From Stagonosporopsis chrysanthemi (lineage: Eukaryota > Ascomycota > Dothideomycetes > Pleosporales > Didymellaceae): 64,000 nt of DNA. Of the stretch, positions 43,133 through 55,048 are shown piece by piece (the first letter of the stretch is position 1; every line of letters starts with the position of its first letter). Both the position numbers and the translations under genes were made by a program. The stretch covers positions 64,295 to 128,294 of the forward strand of contig JAFISE010000084.1 of assembly GCA_022560025.1 (NCBI GenBank), read 5' to 3'. Under the pieces are notes generated by a model that did not search any database, was not told the origin of the DNA, and saw only the letters and a program-made list of their open reading frames with translations.

Positions 43133-43877
43133 GGAACAGCACGATGGTCATGTACGACTGCAGGACTGGCCTCGAAGTCAGCATGGAGGCGGCCAGCCAC
43201 GTGGCTGTGAGGGGTACGAACCAGAGTGCAGGCCAGAGGCCGTTGCAGCCGGCGGGAGATGTGCGACCAAGGACAAAGAGCAGGGGGGTGGAGCCGGGCG
43301 GAGATGCGACGCGACGAGACGTGAAGTGAATCAGCAGTCTGGTGCAGCACTGTCCCTTGCCCTGTCGTGCATCTTGCAGCGTGTCACACTGGGGGCGGCA
43401 GCCGCGACGACGCTGGCTGGCGCCGAGTCGCGGCTGGGTGGTGCAACTGCAGGACCGCCGCGGCTACAACCGAGGGCGGTGGGTGGGCGACGGCCAGCAC
43501 GGCGCACCAAGATTTGGGCGTGGACGGCCCGGCCAATCGCCGCGCAGCAAACTCCGTCCCGGCTCCCGCGCCCAGCAACGCGCGCCAGTGTCAGGGGCAT
43601 CCTCAGCAGCAGCAGCAGCAGCGCAGCCGCAGCGCGCGCCGCTGAAACCGAAACCGCTGGCCGCCACAGCACCGCACCGCACTGCACAGCTCTGCCCAAC
43701 CCAGCCCAATCCAGCCCAGCCCAGCCCAGCCCAGCACCCCGCCTGCTCGCTCCGCACCGCCGTCGCGTCGCCCATTGCCACTCCCATTGCCATTGCCCGC
43801 CCTCTGCGCCCGCTGCCACCCGTGATGCCCGCGCGCCCACACCCCCCTCGATAGCCCGCCCCGACCCGACCGGTGCC
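43133..43877. other. 5' leader and promoter region of DOCK
   Basis: GC-rich, with a (CAG)n tract near 43600-43625 and CCCAGC repeats near 43698-43735. The frame of the DOCK protein stays open back to 43326, but those 184 residues are Ala/Arg/Pro/Ser-biased without domain character, and other frames are equally open. I treat it as untranslated. Confidence 0.5.
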
Positions 43878-46800
43878 ATGCCGCGCTGGAGGCCGCTCCC
43901 GCGCATCGCCTTTGCCATATGCACCCACCCCTTTGCGCCGTCGTCGCCCGCCGACCTGCCGCTCGAGATTGGCGATGAGCTGTACATCATCGAGCAGGGC
44001 GGCGCTGACGGCGCCTGGTTCCGCGGCTACCTGGTTGCGCCGCCGTCGCTGCTGGCCGGCCTGACGAGCGTCAAGGGCCAGACGCTCGAGGCCCGCGTCT
44101 TCTCGGGCATCTTCCCGCGCGCCTGCGTCGACGTGCGCGAGGTCCTGGGCGAGGGCAAGACGCCCGCCGCCGCCCTCGACCACCCGCCCGCCCTGCCCTC
44201 GCCCACAACCCGCCCCCTCTCGCGCCGCGCCTCCACCAAGAAGCGCACCGCCAGCCACGGCTCGCAATGGACCTCGCGCGACGACCGCCTGCACCAGCTC
44301 ATGCTGCCGCTGCCGCTGCCGCTGTCGCCCGTCTCCGACCCCGCCGCCCCACGCCCGCCCGCCCCCGTGCCCATGCTGAAGATTGGCGACGAGACCCCGA
44401 CGTCGTCGCAGGAGCCGCTGGTCGACGAGATCGCCTCGTGCCTGCGCGAGTGGCACTCGACCAAGGTCCACGAGCTGCTGCTGGCCCGCGAGTACACCCT
44501 GCTGGACAACATGTCCGCGCTGGTCAGCCGCCTCGACACGGCCCGCCGCCAGCTGCTGCACAAGGTCCTTACCGCCAGCGAGCTCGACAAGGTGCGCGAG
44601 GCCACCGTCTGGGACCTCGTCGCCGGGAACAAAGTGCTGTCGGGCGACGTCATCGTGCGCAGCCCCTCGCAGCGCGGCCGCATATTGACTGGAGACGACT
44701 CGGCCGTTGAGACGACCAAGCTGCAGTCCATGATGAGCTTACTGGACAGGCGGCCCGTCGCCCAGCCCGACGAACACAACCTGCACCACCTGTTGGTAAC
44801 CCTGAGGCGTGTCGCCGGCGATGTTGTGCCGGGCGCCGCTCAAGTCGGCATGTACCTGTGCCTGAAGATGCCCGGCATGACCCCGCAGCCGCTCTCTGAA
44901 GCCTACTCGTTCGATCTCACAGCACGGGATGGCTCTTCGGTTCCCCTGGCGGGCGACAAGCTCCGTTCACTGATTGTCGGCCTCGGCTCCACCGACATCG
45001 GCGAGGGTGCCGGCTCTGGCTCAAGCATCTATCTTGTGTTTCGGCTGCTGATCAACGAACCAATACGCTCACACGCGCAGGACAAGTCTGGTGCTTCAAA
45101 AGACGGGACAAGCACCAATGGCTCGGGCACGCACATGTCGCACCACGGCAGCGTCAAAGGCGGCAGACGGAGCGCAATGTTCGGCTCCAAGAGAAAGGAC
45201 TCCTCTGCCAACAAGTCCATGCTAACTTCTACCGCCACCGCCACCACCACCACCACCACAACCAACGATTATCAGGAAGGAACCCGCACAAGCCCTGACC
45301 TACAGAGACCAAGCACCGCCGACGGGCGTCCTGCCTCCTCGGCCACCAAGAATAGAACACCCTCGCGAGACCACAAAACATTGAAGAGGGCCGTCGCCGT
45401 AGGCGTGTTGCGCGTTAACCAAGTCATGAAGAATGTAGCAGAGACTGACCAAACAGTCACCCTGTGGTCCACGACACGGTCAACTGATGCAGGCTTAGAA
45501 GAGGATGCTGGGTGGGACGACATCCTGCCTGAGCTATATCCCAGTGCAAGCGGAAAGTACAGGCGCAATGCTGACATCAGCAACTTCACGGTGCACCTCA
45601 AAGCTTTCGTCCATCCAGATGCCGAAGGTTTGATCGAGAAGACACCAACTCTGCTCCACAACATCAAGCAGACACGGAAGATTGGCTTCTCAGGCGCCCC
45701 GACCAAACCGCGCAGCGACATATACGTGACGCTCGTGGAGCCCTTCCTCCCCAAGAACGCGTTCCTGGCCCACCCAAAGACGGGAACCATGCCTCTTGTC
45801 CAGTCGTCATCCATGGAAAGCCTGCAGTTGACCGTCGAAGTCCGCAAGAGCTCCGGAGAAAGAATCGACGGTTGCATCTTTCCTTCCACCAACAGCACAG
45901 GGCACACTGCTTGGCGCACGACAGCAGTGGAGAGAGGCGAAGGATGGAATGCCACCGTGCGACTCGCCATCGACCCGCAGGACGTGCCTGGATCTCATCT
46001 CGTCATGAGTGTGGCGGATGCACCGGGCTTTCCGTTTGCGCTTTGCTGGATGCCACTCTGGAGCCAGGATGCCTTTGTACGAGATGGCGACCATGCGCTT
46101 TCTTTGTATCGATACGATGAGTACACGTCCGGCATGATTGCAGGGAAAGGCGCATACCTCGGGCTGCCGTGGAGCGCAAAGAAAAAGGACGAACATGTCA
46201 TGGGCGGACCCATGGCTGCCGTACACGTCAAGACCTTCTTGTGCAGCACGAGATATTCGCAGGACCCTACCATCCTCGGGCTCATCAAGTGGCAGGACCA
46301 GCCTCCGGGGGAACTCGTCGGTCTGCTTCGACGTTTCAACTTTGTGCCGGAAATTGAGATTGTAAAGCTGCTGAGTGAGGTCTTTGATGCACTCTTTGCG
46401 ATCCAGAGCCACTATGCTGGTAGCGACGAGTACGAGGATCTCATCTTCAACGCTATTGTCATTGTCCTGGGTATAGTCCACGATCGTCGCTTCAACCTTG
46501 AGCCCCTGGTCGACCAGTACGCCAGGGTAAAGGTGTTTCACTCACTTGTGACGTCTTGTTTGACACAAAGCTTTGGAAGACTGTTGGCAAAACCGCTCGA
46601 GTCCGAGAGCTCACGTCGCTTACGCGCGACCTTCAAGGTCGGCAACCTCATCACAAAGTTCCTCGTCAACGCACGGGAGAAACAAAAGGTCAAGGAGGAG
46701 AGCATCGGCATCAAAGATCGCACTCAGTTTAGCAAGGAACTCAAGATTCTGTACGGCTCGCTTGAGGTTCTGATGAAGAACCCGTCTCCCATACTTATCG

Positions 46801-49800
46801 GCACCAAGACCTTGCTGGTGCAGAACTTCCACTCCTGGCTTCCAGAGCTGGAGGCCTGCATGCATCCCATGGACATTTTCAAACTGGCCGACAACTTCAT
46901 CGAAGCCTGCGCTGACGTCCAAGGCAAGCTCATTCTGTACAAGCTACTGCTAATCCACCACATCTCCGGCCTGCAGGTCCTCCGTACGCCCGAAGTTCGC
47001 AAGCGCCTGCTCAAGAAAACCGTTACCTGGCTTGCACCGTACTGGGGTCACGTGGATACCGTCACAGATCAATGGAAAGACCAAGTACGGCTGTGCTGCT
47101 CGGTGGTGGCGTTGCAGGTGGAAGAGCTGGGCGAGGAGGCGTGCGACTACGTGCCGAAATTGGTGCACTCGTACCGCGCGATACAGGCGACTCCCCGACC
47201 GCAGAAGAAGACCCTTTCGCTTCTGTTCCCGACGTCGTATCCGTTCCAGTCTCGGCCGGCGACAACAGAAGCTTCGTTCGACGAGGCGCTTGTCGAGATC
47301 TCCGCTGTGCTGGCTGCCATGTCCAGCTTGCCAACGATGATCCCCCTCGACTGGCAGAAGGAAGAAACCGCCGAGTTCCTGTTCTGTGTGCTGCAGGTGT
47401 ACATCTCCATCCTCGACTGCGAGGCTTTCCCTAGCTCCTGGCTGAGCGTGCACATCTACCACCACAAGGCTACCATGCGCGCGCTCTCCAAAATATGTAG
47501 CATCTTGACCGACTCATTCCTCCCTCTGCCAGACGAGGCGGACCAGTTCAGCACTGACCTTTGGCGGGCGTTCTTCGATGCTTTGCTCAAGCTGGTCGGT
47601 AGCGATGCGCTCGCCTTGGAGACTTTCCCCGAACAGAAGAGACGAGCTGTCTGGAAGATTGCTGGTGACGTTCGCGAACACGGCGCCGAGCTGTTGCAGC
47701 GCAGTTGGGAAGCAATCGGCTGGGAAGCAAGCGTTGAGGAGAAGAGCCAGTACGGCTTGGAAAAGATGGGAGGGTTCCAGGTTCAGTACGTGCCCGGCCT
47801 GGTAGCACCCATTGTGGAGCTGTGTCTCAGCGTCCACGAAGGGCTGCGCAGTGTCGCTATCGAGGTCCTGCAGACCATGATTGTGAGCGAGTGGACCCTC
47901 AGCGAGGATCTGTCGCTCATCCAGGCCGAGATGATAGACTGTCTCGACCACTTGTTCAAAACGAAGCATCTCACAGAATCGGTCCTGCAGAAGCATTTCA
48001 TCCAGGAGCTTGTTGAGCTGTTTGAGCCTCTTTCGCAGGATCCCCACGAGCCGCTGCTCGCCGCGCTCAAGGGTCTCATTGCCACTATCGATGATCTGCT
48101 GGACCTCCTCGTCGCGGTGCATAGCACCGAGGCTACAGGCGAGATCTTCCACATCATGGACACCTTACACCTCATGGAGTTCCTCAAGGATATGCAAAAG
48201 GAAGACATGTACATTCGTTATGTCCACCAGCTTGTGGACCTCCAGGTCGACGCCAACAACCACACAGAGGCTGGTCTTGCCTTGCGCCTGCATGCCGAGC
48301 TGTACCAGTGGGACCCCAACGTCTCTGTCGACCCCTTGACCGAGCCCAGTATGCCACCGCAGTCAGCTTTCGAGCGCAAGGAGCAGCTGTACTTCCAGAT
48401 GATCGAGCACTTTGAGACCGGCCAGTCTTGGGATAATGCACTCGGTGCTTATGCAGAGCTGGCCATGCAGTACGAGCGCAATGTCTTTGACTTTGCCAAG
48501 CTGGCCAGGACACAGCATGCGGTTGCAAAAATCCATGAGAGCATAGCGAAGGGCCAGCGCTCCAACCCACGCTACTTCCGAGTTGTGTACAAGGGTCTTG
48601 GGTTCCCTGTTGGCCTCCGCGACAAGCAGTTCATCTTCGAAGGCTCTGCCACCGATCGCTTGGCGTCTTTCACTGATCGCATGCAAGAGCAGCATCCTTC
48701 AGCGCAGATACTGACGCCTGGCACCGAGCAGGATGTCGAGGGCCAGTACCTGCAGATCTACCCTGTCAGCCCGCAGAAGGATCTCAGTCACCCGATCTAC
48801 CAGCGAGCCAAGGTGTCGCAGTCTGTGCGGGATTATCATCTGCTCTCACGCCCATCGCATTTTACGTCGGCATCGCGACGATCGCCCTCGCGCTCTACCA
48901 CTCATGAGAACACCGTTGAGAAGACTCTGTATACTACAGCAGAAGCGTTCCCCACCATCCTGAGGCGCAGCGAGATTGTTGCTGTCGGAACCATCACGCT
49001 CAGCCCTCTTCAGACAGCCATCGAGCGCACTTCGCGCAAGGCCGTCGAGCTCGCGGCTCTCGAGAAGAAGATTGCTGATGGCGATGACACAGCGTTCAAC
49101 ACCCTTACCGGTGAGCTCATGTATGCTGTCGACACCAATGTGGACGGCTGCGTTGCCAACTACCACGATCTGCTCCCGGACCCACGGCGTTCAATGGAGG
49201 AGGGATATGACGATTATCAGATCGACCCTCCCAACCCGCTAGAGAACGCATTGAGGGTCAGCTTGGTCGACTATGCCTTGGTGATTCGACGCTGCTTGGC
49301 CATGTACACACGGCCTGCCCAGCAAGCCACCAAGTCGGATCTCTCGCACCGTAAGTCGTCGTCTGCGTTTCGTCTTGGCCTGGCTAATCGTAATGTGCAG
49401 GTTTCGAGGGCTCTTTCCACCGCGAACTCGCACTTCTAGCTCCGCCCAACGCCCCAATCCAGACACAATCACCAACCGGCTCCTGGCTCGCCGCCGCTGC
49501 CACATCGCGCTCGCAAGTCGCCAGCCCCACGCCCTCGGCCCCGCAGCCCAACGGCACCCGCGTCGTCACCTCCCCACCTCCTCCCCCCTCGGGCCGCACC
49601 TCGCGCCAAGACAAGAAACGCCTCAGCCTCGCTTTCCTCACAAAAGGCGTGCTCACCAGCGACTCCGCAGACGACTTAACCGCGCTCCCCCAGCGCGCCA
49701 ACTCCGCCCGCTCCTCTTCCTCGACAACAACAACAACAACACCGACCCGCAGCCGCAGCCGCAGCAAAGAAACTTCCCGCACCCGCCTGTCCCTCAGCTT

Positions 49801-49855
49801 CCTCCGGCCCGCGTCGCCGCTCGAAGCTCTCCCCGACTTCGCCAGTAGCGACAAT

Positions 49856-49889
<34 letters not shown>

Positions 49890-50152
49890 GCAACAACAAC
49901 AACAACAACAACAACAACAGCAACAACAACAACAACAACAGCGTCATCAGTGCAGTTGTCCAGCGCTCGGGCAGCCAGCTCTCCGCTAGACCCGACACTA
50001 GTCGCAGCGAGCAGAGCAATGACGGCGCGAGCAGGAAGGGCAGTGTCAAGAAGCGACTCAGTTTCATGGGTCTCACCAAGAAGAGAAGCGGGAATAGTGT
50101 TCAGGCGAGGGGCAGGGAGAGGGGCGGCGGGGATGTGCTGGTTGAGGAGTGA
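43878..50152 (+). CDS. DOCK-family guanine nucleotide exchange factor (SH3, DHR1/C2, DHR2)
   Basis: Two exons (43878-49350, 49401-50152; intron 49351-49400, 50 nt, GTAAGT..GTGCAG) give 2074 residues. The start MPRWRPLPRIAFAICTHPFA opens directly into an SH3 domain (about 10-85; LEIGDELYIIEQGG, GAWFRGYL, GIFPRACV). A C2-like DHR1 region follows around residues 580-800 (SDIYVTLVEPFLPKN). A long helical armadillo-like body comes next, then the DHR2 exchange domain near 1490-1830 (DNALGAYAELAMQYE, HAVAKIHESIAKG, RYFRVVYKGLGFP, TLTGELMYAVDTNVDG). Splicing changes a short stop-terminated end into a ~250-residue Ser/Pro-rich tail containing a 29-residue Asn/Ser tract. DOCK proteins activate Rac/Cdc42-type GTPases and act at the plasma membrane in polarity and actin control. 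Intact. Confidence 0.92.
49853..49939 (+). repeat. (AAC)n tract coding poly-Asn in DOCK
   Basis: 29 codons of AAC/AAT broken by two AGC, giving Asn runs of 12, 9 and 6 separated by Ser. It lies in the disordered C-terminal tail and is in frame, so length changes would be tolerated. Confidence 0.95.
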
Positions 50153-52761
50153 GATGGTATGGGATTGGGTTTTTTTTCCAAACGTGGGAGTCTGCAAACG
50201 GTTGGTCTAGGGTTTGGTTTTAGGGTTGGGGTTTTGGGTTCGCTTTTGGGTTTGGTTTGGTTTGGTTTTGGCCTGGGGTTGGGTTTGGGGTCGGATTCTG
50301 TGCCGGTCAAGATGAAGATGAAGATGTGGGACGCCGCGTCTCCCTCACAAGATCTTCTGTAATATACACATGCTTTTTTTTGTTGCGTTGAGGAAAGGAT
50401 GGGTTACGGAGGGTTACAGAGAAGGGGAAGAGGGGAGGCCGGTCTGGTCTGGTCTGGTCTGGTCTGGTTGTACTCTATTATCCCCGCGTCGTGTGTTCTT
50501 GTCTATACCCTTTGTAGTTTGGTCGGTCATATTTACATTGTTTCTTGTAAGATGTTTTTGTAGATGAGAAGATAATTCGCCATCTGACGACTTTGCTTGT
50601 GTTTTGTGTTTTGGTATTTAGTGCTAAGCACAAGGATAGATGTTAGTCTGAACTATAGTAGGTAAAGCCTACAGGCTGTCAACGAACAATATAGTAGTAT
50701 TATTCGCAGCTTAAAACACTTGTTCCTGCATTTCTATAGAACTAAACTACTAACTGCTTGACACAATCCAAAACACCCCAGACAAACATTAGCGCCGTAC
50801 ATGTAGTTTCGCAATCTAAAATCCTATCTATATGTTTGACATTTTCATACCGTGCTATTTTGTAGTTGCCTTACATACAATGCGTCATCGTTGTAGACTT
50901 GATATGTTGAGTACACGACGGTTTCCCTAGGGGGAGTGCATCGCTCTACAAGGGGTGTAGCTAGAGGCTTAGTTTGGAGGTTGTGTAGGTAGCGTGTGCT
51001 AGCCTATGCACGTATGAGGTTTCTCTTGAATAAGGTTTTGATAGGCTAGGTGGAGATGTAGAACGCAGACTGCTTGGTTTACAAGACTACATGACATAGC
51101 ACGGTTCGATAGGACACGATATGACACGACACGATATCGTTGTCTTGCAGCCTGCCAGTTGGGACACGATAATGTACTTTGATAGCGGCGCAGCAAAGAG
51201 TTTGCAGTGTTGACTTTGACAGTTGGCTGTGTGTAGCACAGCACGTGCCCTGGCTGTACATCTACAAGGCTGTGCATAACCCTCTACACCTTCTTGTTTC
51301 TACCTAATTGCGATGAATCAAAGCATACAACTATGGGCCTTCCAATAGCAGGAGTACGAGCAAATATTTGTAAAGTGGGAACTCTCTCTTCGACACTACA
51401 CGAATCCTGCCGAGTGCCCCGCTATGGAGTATCTATCACTTTTGTACACATTTGTGGGACTCGTTTTCGGCAGTAACTGGGAGGGAACCGGTGGAGTCGC
51501 TCACGGACACGAGGACAATATCTCATGTTTTCCTGAACCGACGTGCGCTTTTCCACGTATCGATGAATCTTTGGCGTGCGCGCTCAATACTTTTTTCGCG
51601 CGCCGCCGGAACGAGGCCAGCGCTCACAGCGAGATCCTGGAGATAAGACGCTTCTTGATTGGTTAGATGCTACCGGTATATTCCAGGCTGATTGGGTGGA
51701 AAAAGGTCCTGTCAAGTCGCCATGATGGGCTTGGGCTGTTCGAGCGCGAGGGCTATTCTTGTGTGGCTTCATTCAGAAGAAGAAAATGACCCCAATGAGT
51801 TCTTTCCATCATGCAAAGCATACCAAGTAGTGGTGGAGGTAGAGCGTTTCGGCACCAGTGTTCCCTGTTTCACATCGATATCTCGCAAAGCTATCCTCGA
51901 ACCCTTACTGGACACACAACTGCATAATCCGGGAAACACTACTGCTAGCTGAGATTGTGTGGCTCTACGGCGGTCCCTCTTCCTGGCAGAAAACGAGTCG
52001 CACCATCCTGCACGTGAAGCTGGTTCTGCGACCGCCACCCACCCAACCAACCACCTTATAGAGTCTTCTTCGAAAGGGCATGTCGATCTGGTGAGAAGGG
52101 GGACCGGCCGGTGCTACAGGAGAAGTATCGAGGGGACACGTGCATGAATCCTTTGGATGGGACATGTAGACTCCTAGGTATCCTCCCTGCTAGTCACTCA
52201 CTTGACGTCGATTGCAAGATCCTGAAGGTTACTCGTTCTTTCAGGTCCTGCATATAGAGCCACATATGTCCCAAAGTCACCCGTACTGCACTCCATGTGT
52301 CAGCCTGCACGAAATCTCTCATCCGCACAGCACTGATCTTTAGCAATGGAGCGGGCGTTCCTTGTAGTAGTTAGTTAGCTACCGCCTTAGTTTCTACCGT
52401 GCCGTTCAAGAATCCCAAGTGTCTTTCTCAATAAACAAAAAGAATAATAAAAATAATAAAAAACTCCTCTTATCGGCATGCAAAACCGCCGTGTCGAGGT
52501 GGGGCTCACACAAACACCAGAAAGGTCAACGGGCCTCCTCGAGAATGGAGCCTTACAAGCCCCGCCAGAAGCATGATCAACCCCCGGAGCGCGAGGTTTC
52601 TGGGATGCCATACCTACGACTTTCGCAAGACTGTCCAACGTTCTGCCTCGAACAATCTACACGCGAATATCTTTCACGCGCGCCCGAACTAAGCACAAGC
52701 GGGAAGGGAATCAGAGTCTCGACGCTTGGGCGGGCGCGCATCTTCGAGACATGCACAACTC
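50153..52761. other. Gene-poor region downstream of DOCK
   Basis: Starts with a G/T-rich strand (50190-50300: many GGGTTT/GGTTTGG units) in the DOCK 3' region, then (GGTCT)5 at 50441-50466. The rest is mixed AT-rich sequence with only short frames. No domain is recognised; probably degraded DNA. Confidence 0.5.
50441..50466. repeat. (GGTCT)5 microsatellite
   Basis: Five perfect copies of the 5-bp unit GGTCT/CTGGT, read directly. Confidence 0.9.
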
Positions 52762-53333
52762 CACTGGGGTACCAGATCGGGTTAAATACACAGGGCGGCA
52801 ATCGGGTAAATTACACAGAAGACCGCGGAAAACACAGGGCAGGGGTGTAAATAACACTGCATTTTTAGGTATTTCACACTGTATTTTTAGGTATTTACAC
52901 GACTATAGATTGATCTATCTACTCTATATAAGGGGGGAGCCAAACCTATAGATCACGTGACCCAGAAATACTACACAATACTTCCTTCGGCTTTCTGGTG
53001 CCTCAGTCAATCTACACAATTATTAGCTTCCTGGCCTCTACAGATAGGGGGAGGTGGAGGGGGGTGGGCACAGGAGAAGGAGATAGCGAGATGAGATGAG
53101 ATGGATGGAGATGAGGAGGGGCGGAGAGGCGGAGGAGAGATGACGATATATGTAGAAGGAGGGGTAACTAGATGATCAACTATTATCTTATTGGCTATTT
53201 TATCCATCGTACAAAAGACACAGGAAAGCCGTGTAGAATACCTGTGATGCGGTGTAAATAGCTTCATTTACCCGGCATTGCGATGTAAATTACACGTTTG
53301 CGGTGTATTTATCCCCGCACGCGTACCCCAGTG
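52762..53333. mobile_element. MITE with CACTGGGGTAC inverted termini and ACTC target duplication
   Basis: The two ends are inverted copies: 11 bases are identical (CACTGGGGTAC at 52762-52772 and its complement at 53323-53333). The similarity continues imperfectly to about 32 bases (shared TAAATACAC). The tetramer ACTC directly flanks both ends (52758-52761 and 53334-53337). The 572-bp interior has no transposase frame and contains many subterminal GTAAATTACAC / GTATTTACAC-like motifs in both directions. This is the structure of a non-autonomous miniature transposon. Termini starting CACTG with a 4-bp duplication suggest the CMC/Chapaev-like group; that assignment is inference. Confidence 0.75.
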
Positions 53334-53337
53334 ACTC

Positions 53338-53683
53338 CGATGACAGGTGAAATCTAGGCGGCTGTTTGCGCTCTGTACGCACGGGTGGTTCGCGGGATAA
53401 CGGTATGCGCACGTTTGTATACAAGTCGTAATAAAATATTGCTACTTTTCGCGATTATGCAAGGTATATTTATTTTATCTATAGACTATAACAGAAGTTG
53501 TACACAATAATACAAGGAGTGAGTAAGCATTGGCAGATTGCTTGATTTACAAGTTTATTGTTCTAATTAGGTCTAAGAGCTGCATAGTAAGATGACTCTA
53601 TACACTTCTCACCTGCGTGACTAGATTCCAAATCAATCTAGCAGCAAGAGAAAAACTCGTACCTTTGAGGTTAGCGTGTTAGA
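53338..53683. other. AT-rich spacer, 3' of the metalloprotease gene
   Basis: AT-rich, with no gene seen. It is likely the 3' untranslated and terminator region of the leftward M43 protease gene. Confidence 0.45.
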
Positions 53684-55048
53684 TTAGGGCGTTGCAGTTT
53701 CCTCGGCATCCTCTAGCGGAGGGATATCAGAATTATCCTCAGGGATGTTATTGACGTCTATTCCGGGATAGACCAGACCTCGATGCAGAGCCATTTGCTC
53801 CCTCATTCTCTGGATCTGGCCGGGTGTGAATTCGTTCCGGCACGGGTCGTTGCTATACGACATATAATTGTCTGGGTTCGAGCATAAGTATCGTCTCCCC
53901 CACAGGTGCAGAGAGCTACTTACGAATCGAATCTAGTCCGGGCTGATCGGGACATGTGTCCCTGCCGTAGAATCAGTGAATGATACAAAATGAAGCTGGG
54001 GTGAGCGACTTACAGTCCGATTGGACATCCACCCTCGCCGGGAGGTGCTTGCTGGGGAGGTGTGTCCGCAACCTAGAGCTTTGTCAGGAATGTCGTTGCA
54101 TGTGCGATGACAAAACCTACATAGTCGTAACTCTTGTCGCAACCCTGGTTGAAGGGATGGTATAGACCGAACCACTACAGTCAGGTTAGTGCTTGCACTG
54201 GCAGATAAGATTTGAGGAAGATGTCTTACATGGCCGACCTCATGGACAAGAGTGATTCCGGTATTGTTGGGCCTGCTGCCCCCCAAGAATGTCGTGTGGT
54301 TCTGGTAGACACCATCGAAAGCTACATGGGAAGCGGGAAGGGTCGCCCAGGCAGCCTCTATGGTGTTGATGGTACTACATATAACGTCAGCTCGTTTCAC
54401 CGTATGTTTTGCAGGTTGCGTACCCCATAGTGTATATATTCAGCGCAGCATAATCTCCTTTGCGGAGGGTCGTTCCAACCTCTGTTTCAACTGGAGTCCA
54501 ATCCAGCAAATTGTAGTACCTACAGACTCAGCTCTTTACTTAACAACATCTGGGCAGGCTTACCAATGCTCGTTGACTGTGCGGGTTGTTTCTACAAGGC
54601 TGAACTCGAATCCAACAGGCTGGAACGCATTGTTCAAAACGGCAATCTGCGCCTTGATAGTAGCATCACTTTGGGAAAATTAGCACAATCTCGACATCTC
54701 TAGGCGACCTTACTCGATGTATCCCTCTTGCTCAAGGCTATCAGGAGTTATGACATGCACGTAAACCTACGAGTTATTTAGCATGGTGCTCTCACACGTG
54801 GAATTCAGGTGAATGCGCACGTCAACGTTGAGCGGCACAGTGATGTTGTTCGCCTGTCTAGGAAGGGATCTCGGGTACATTTGACGGCGCTCGTTTTGCA
54901 GAGAGGAAGCAGAGATCTGGTCGGCCCGTGTGCCACATATTGAAGCTCTGGGCAACTCTTAGCGCAGGAATTAAGGGGTATTGTTCTCGGCTTACAGGGC
55001 AGTCGCAGTGTTTACGAGGACACAAGCCCAGACTGATGTAGCAACCAT
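53684..55048 (-). CDS. Secreted M43-family metalloprotease (ten short exons)
   Basis: Assembled on the minus strand from ten exons: 55048-55016, 54955-54821, 54766-54714, 54668-54564, 54519-54424, 54374-54230, 54174-54121, 54072-54014, 53961-53924 and 53871-53684. The nine introns are 44-60 nt. All junctions keep frame, giving 301 residues. The N-terminus is hydrophobic (MVATSVWACVL), likely a signal peptide, though short. Family landmarks appear in order: RASICGT, NVDVYVHVIT, AQIAVLNNAFQPVGFEFSL, RTVNEHWYYNL, LRKGDYAALNIYT, the zinc site H185-E-V-G-H189-WFGLYH195, CD...VADTPPQQAP, GCPIGLDTCPDQPGLDSIHNYM243SYS (Met-turn) and CRNEFTPGQIQRMREQ. This is the pappalysin/MEP1-type extracellular protease of fungi. 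The first exon boundary is the least certain part. Confidence 0.82.

Noticed and set aside
43326..43877. 184-residue in-frame N-terminal extension of the DOCK protein
   Set aside because: Ala/Arg/Pro/Ser-biased composition, repeats of CAG and CCCAGC, and other frames open too; the SH3 domain starts right after the ATG at 43878.
49384..50079. 231-residue minus-strand frame with a poly-Leu stretch
   Set aside because: It is the antisense shadow of the poly-Asn tract in the DOCK tail.
52419..52850. 143-residue frame overlapping the left end of the MITE
   Set aside because: It runs across the transposon boundary, has no domain, and starts in a low-complexity Lys/Asn stretch.
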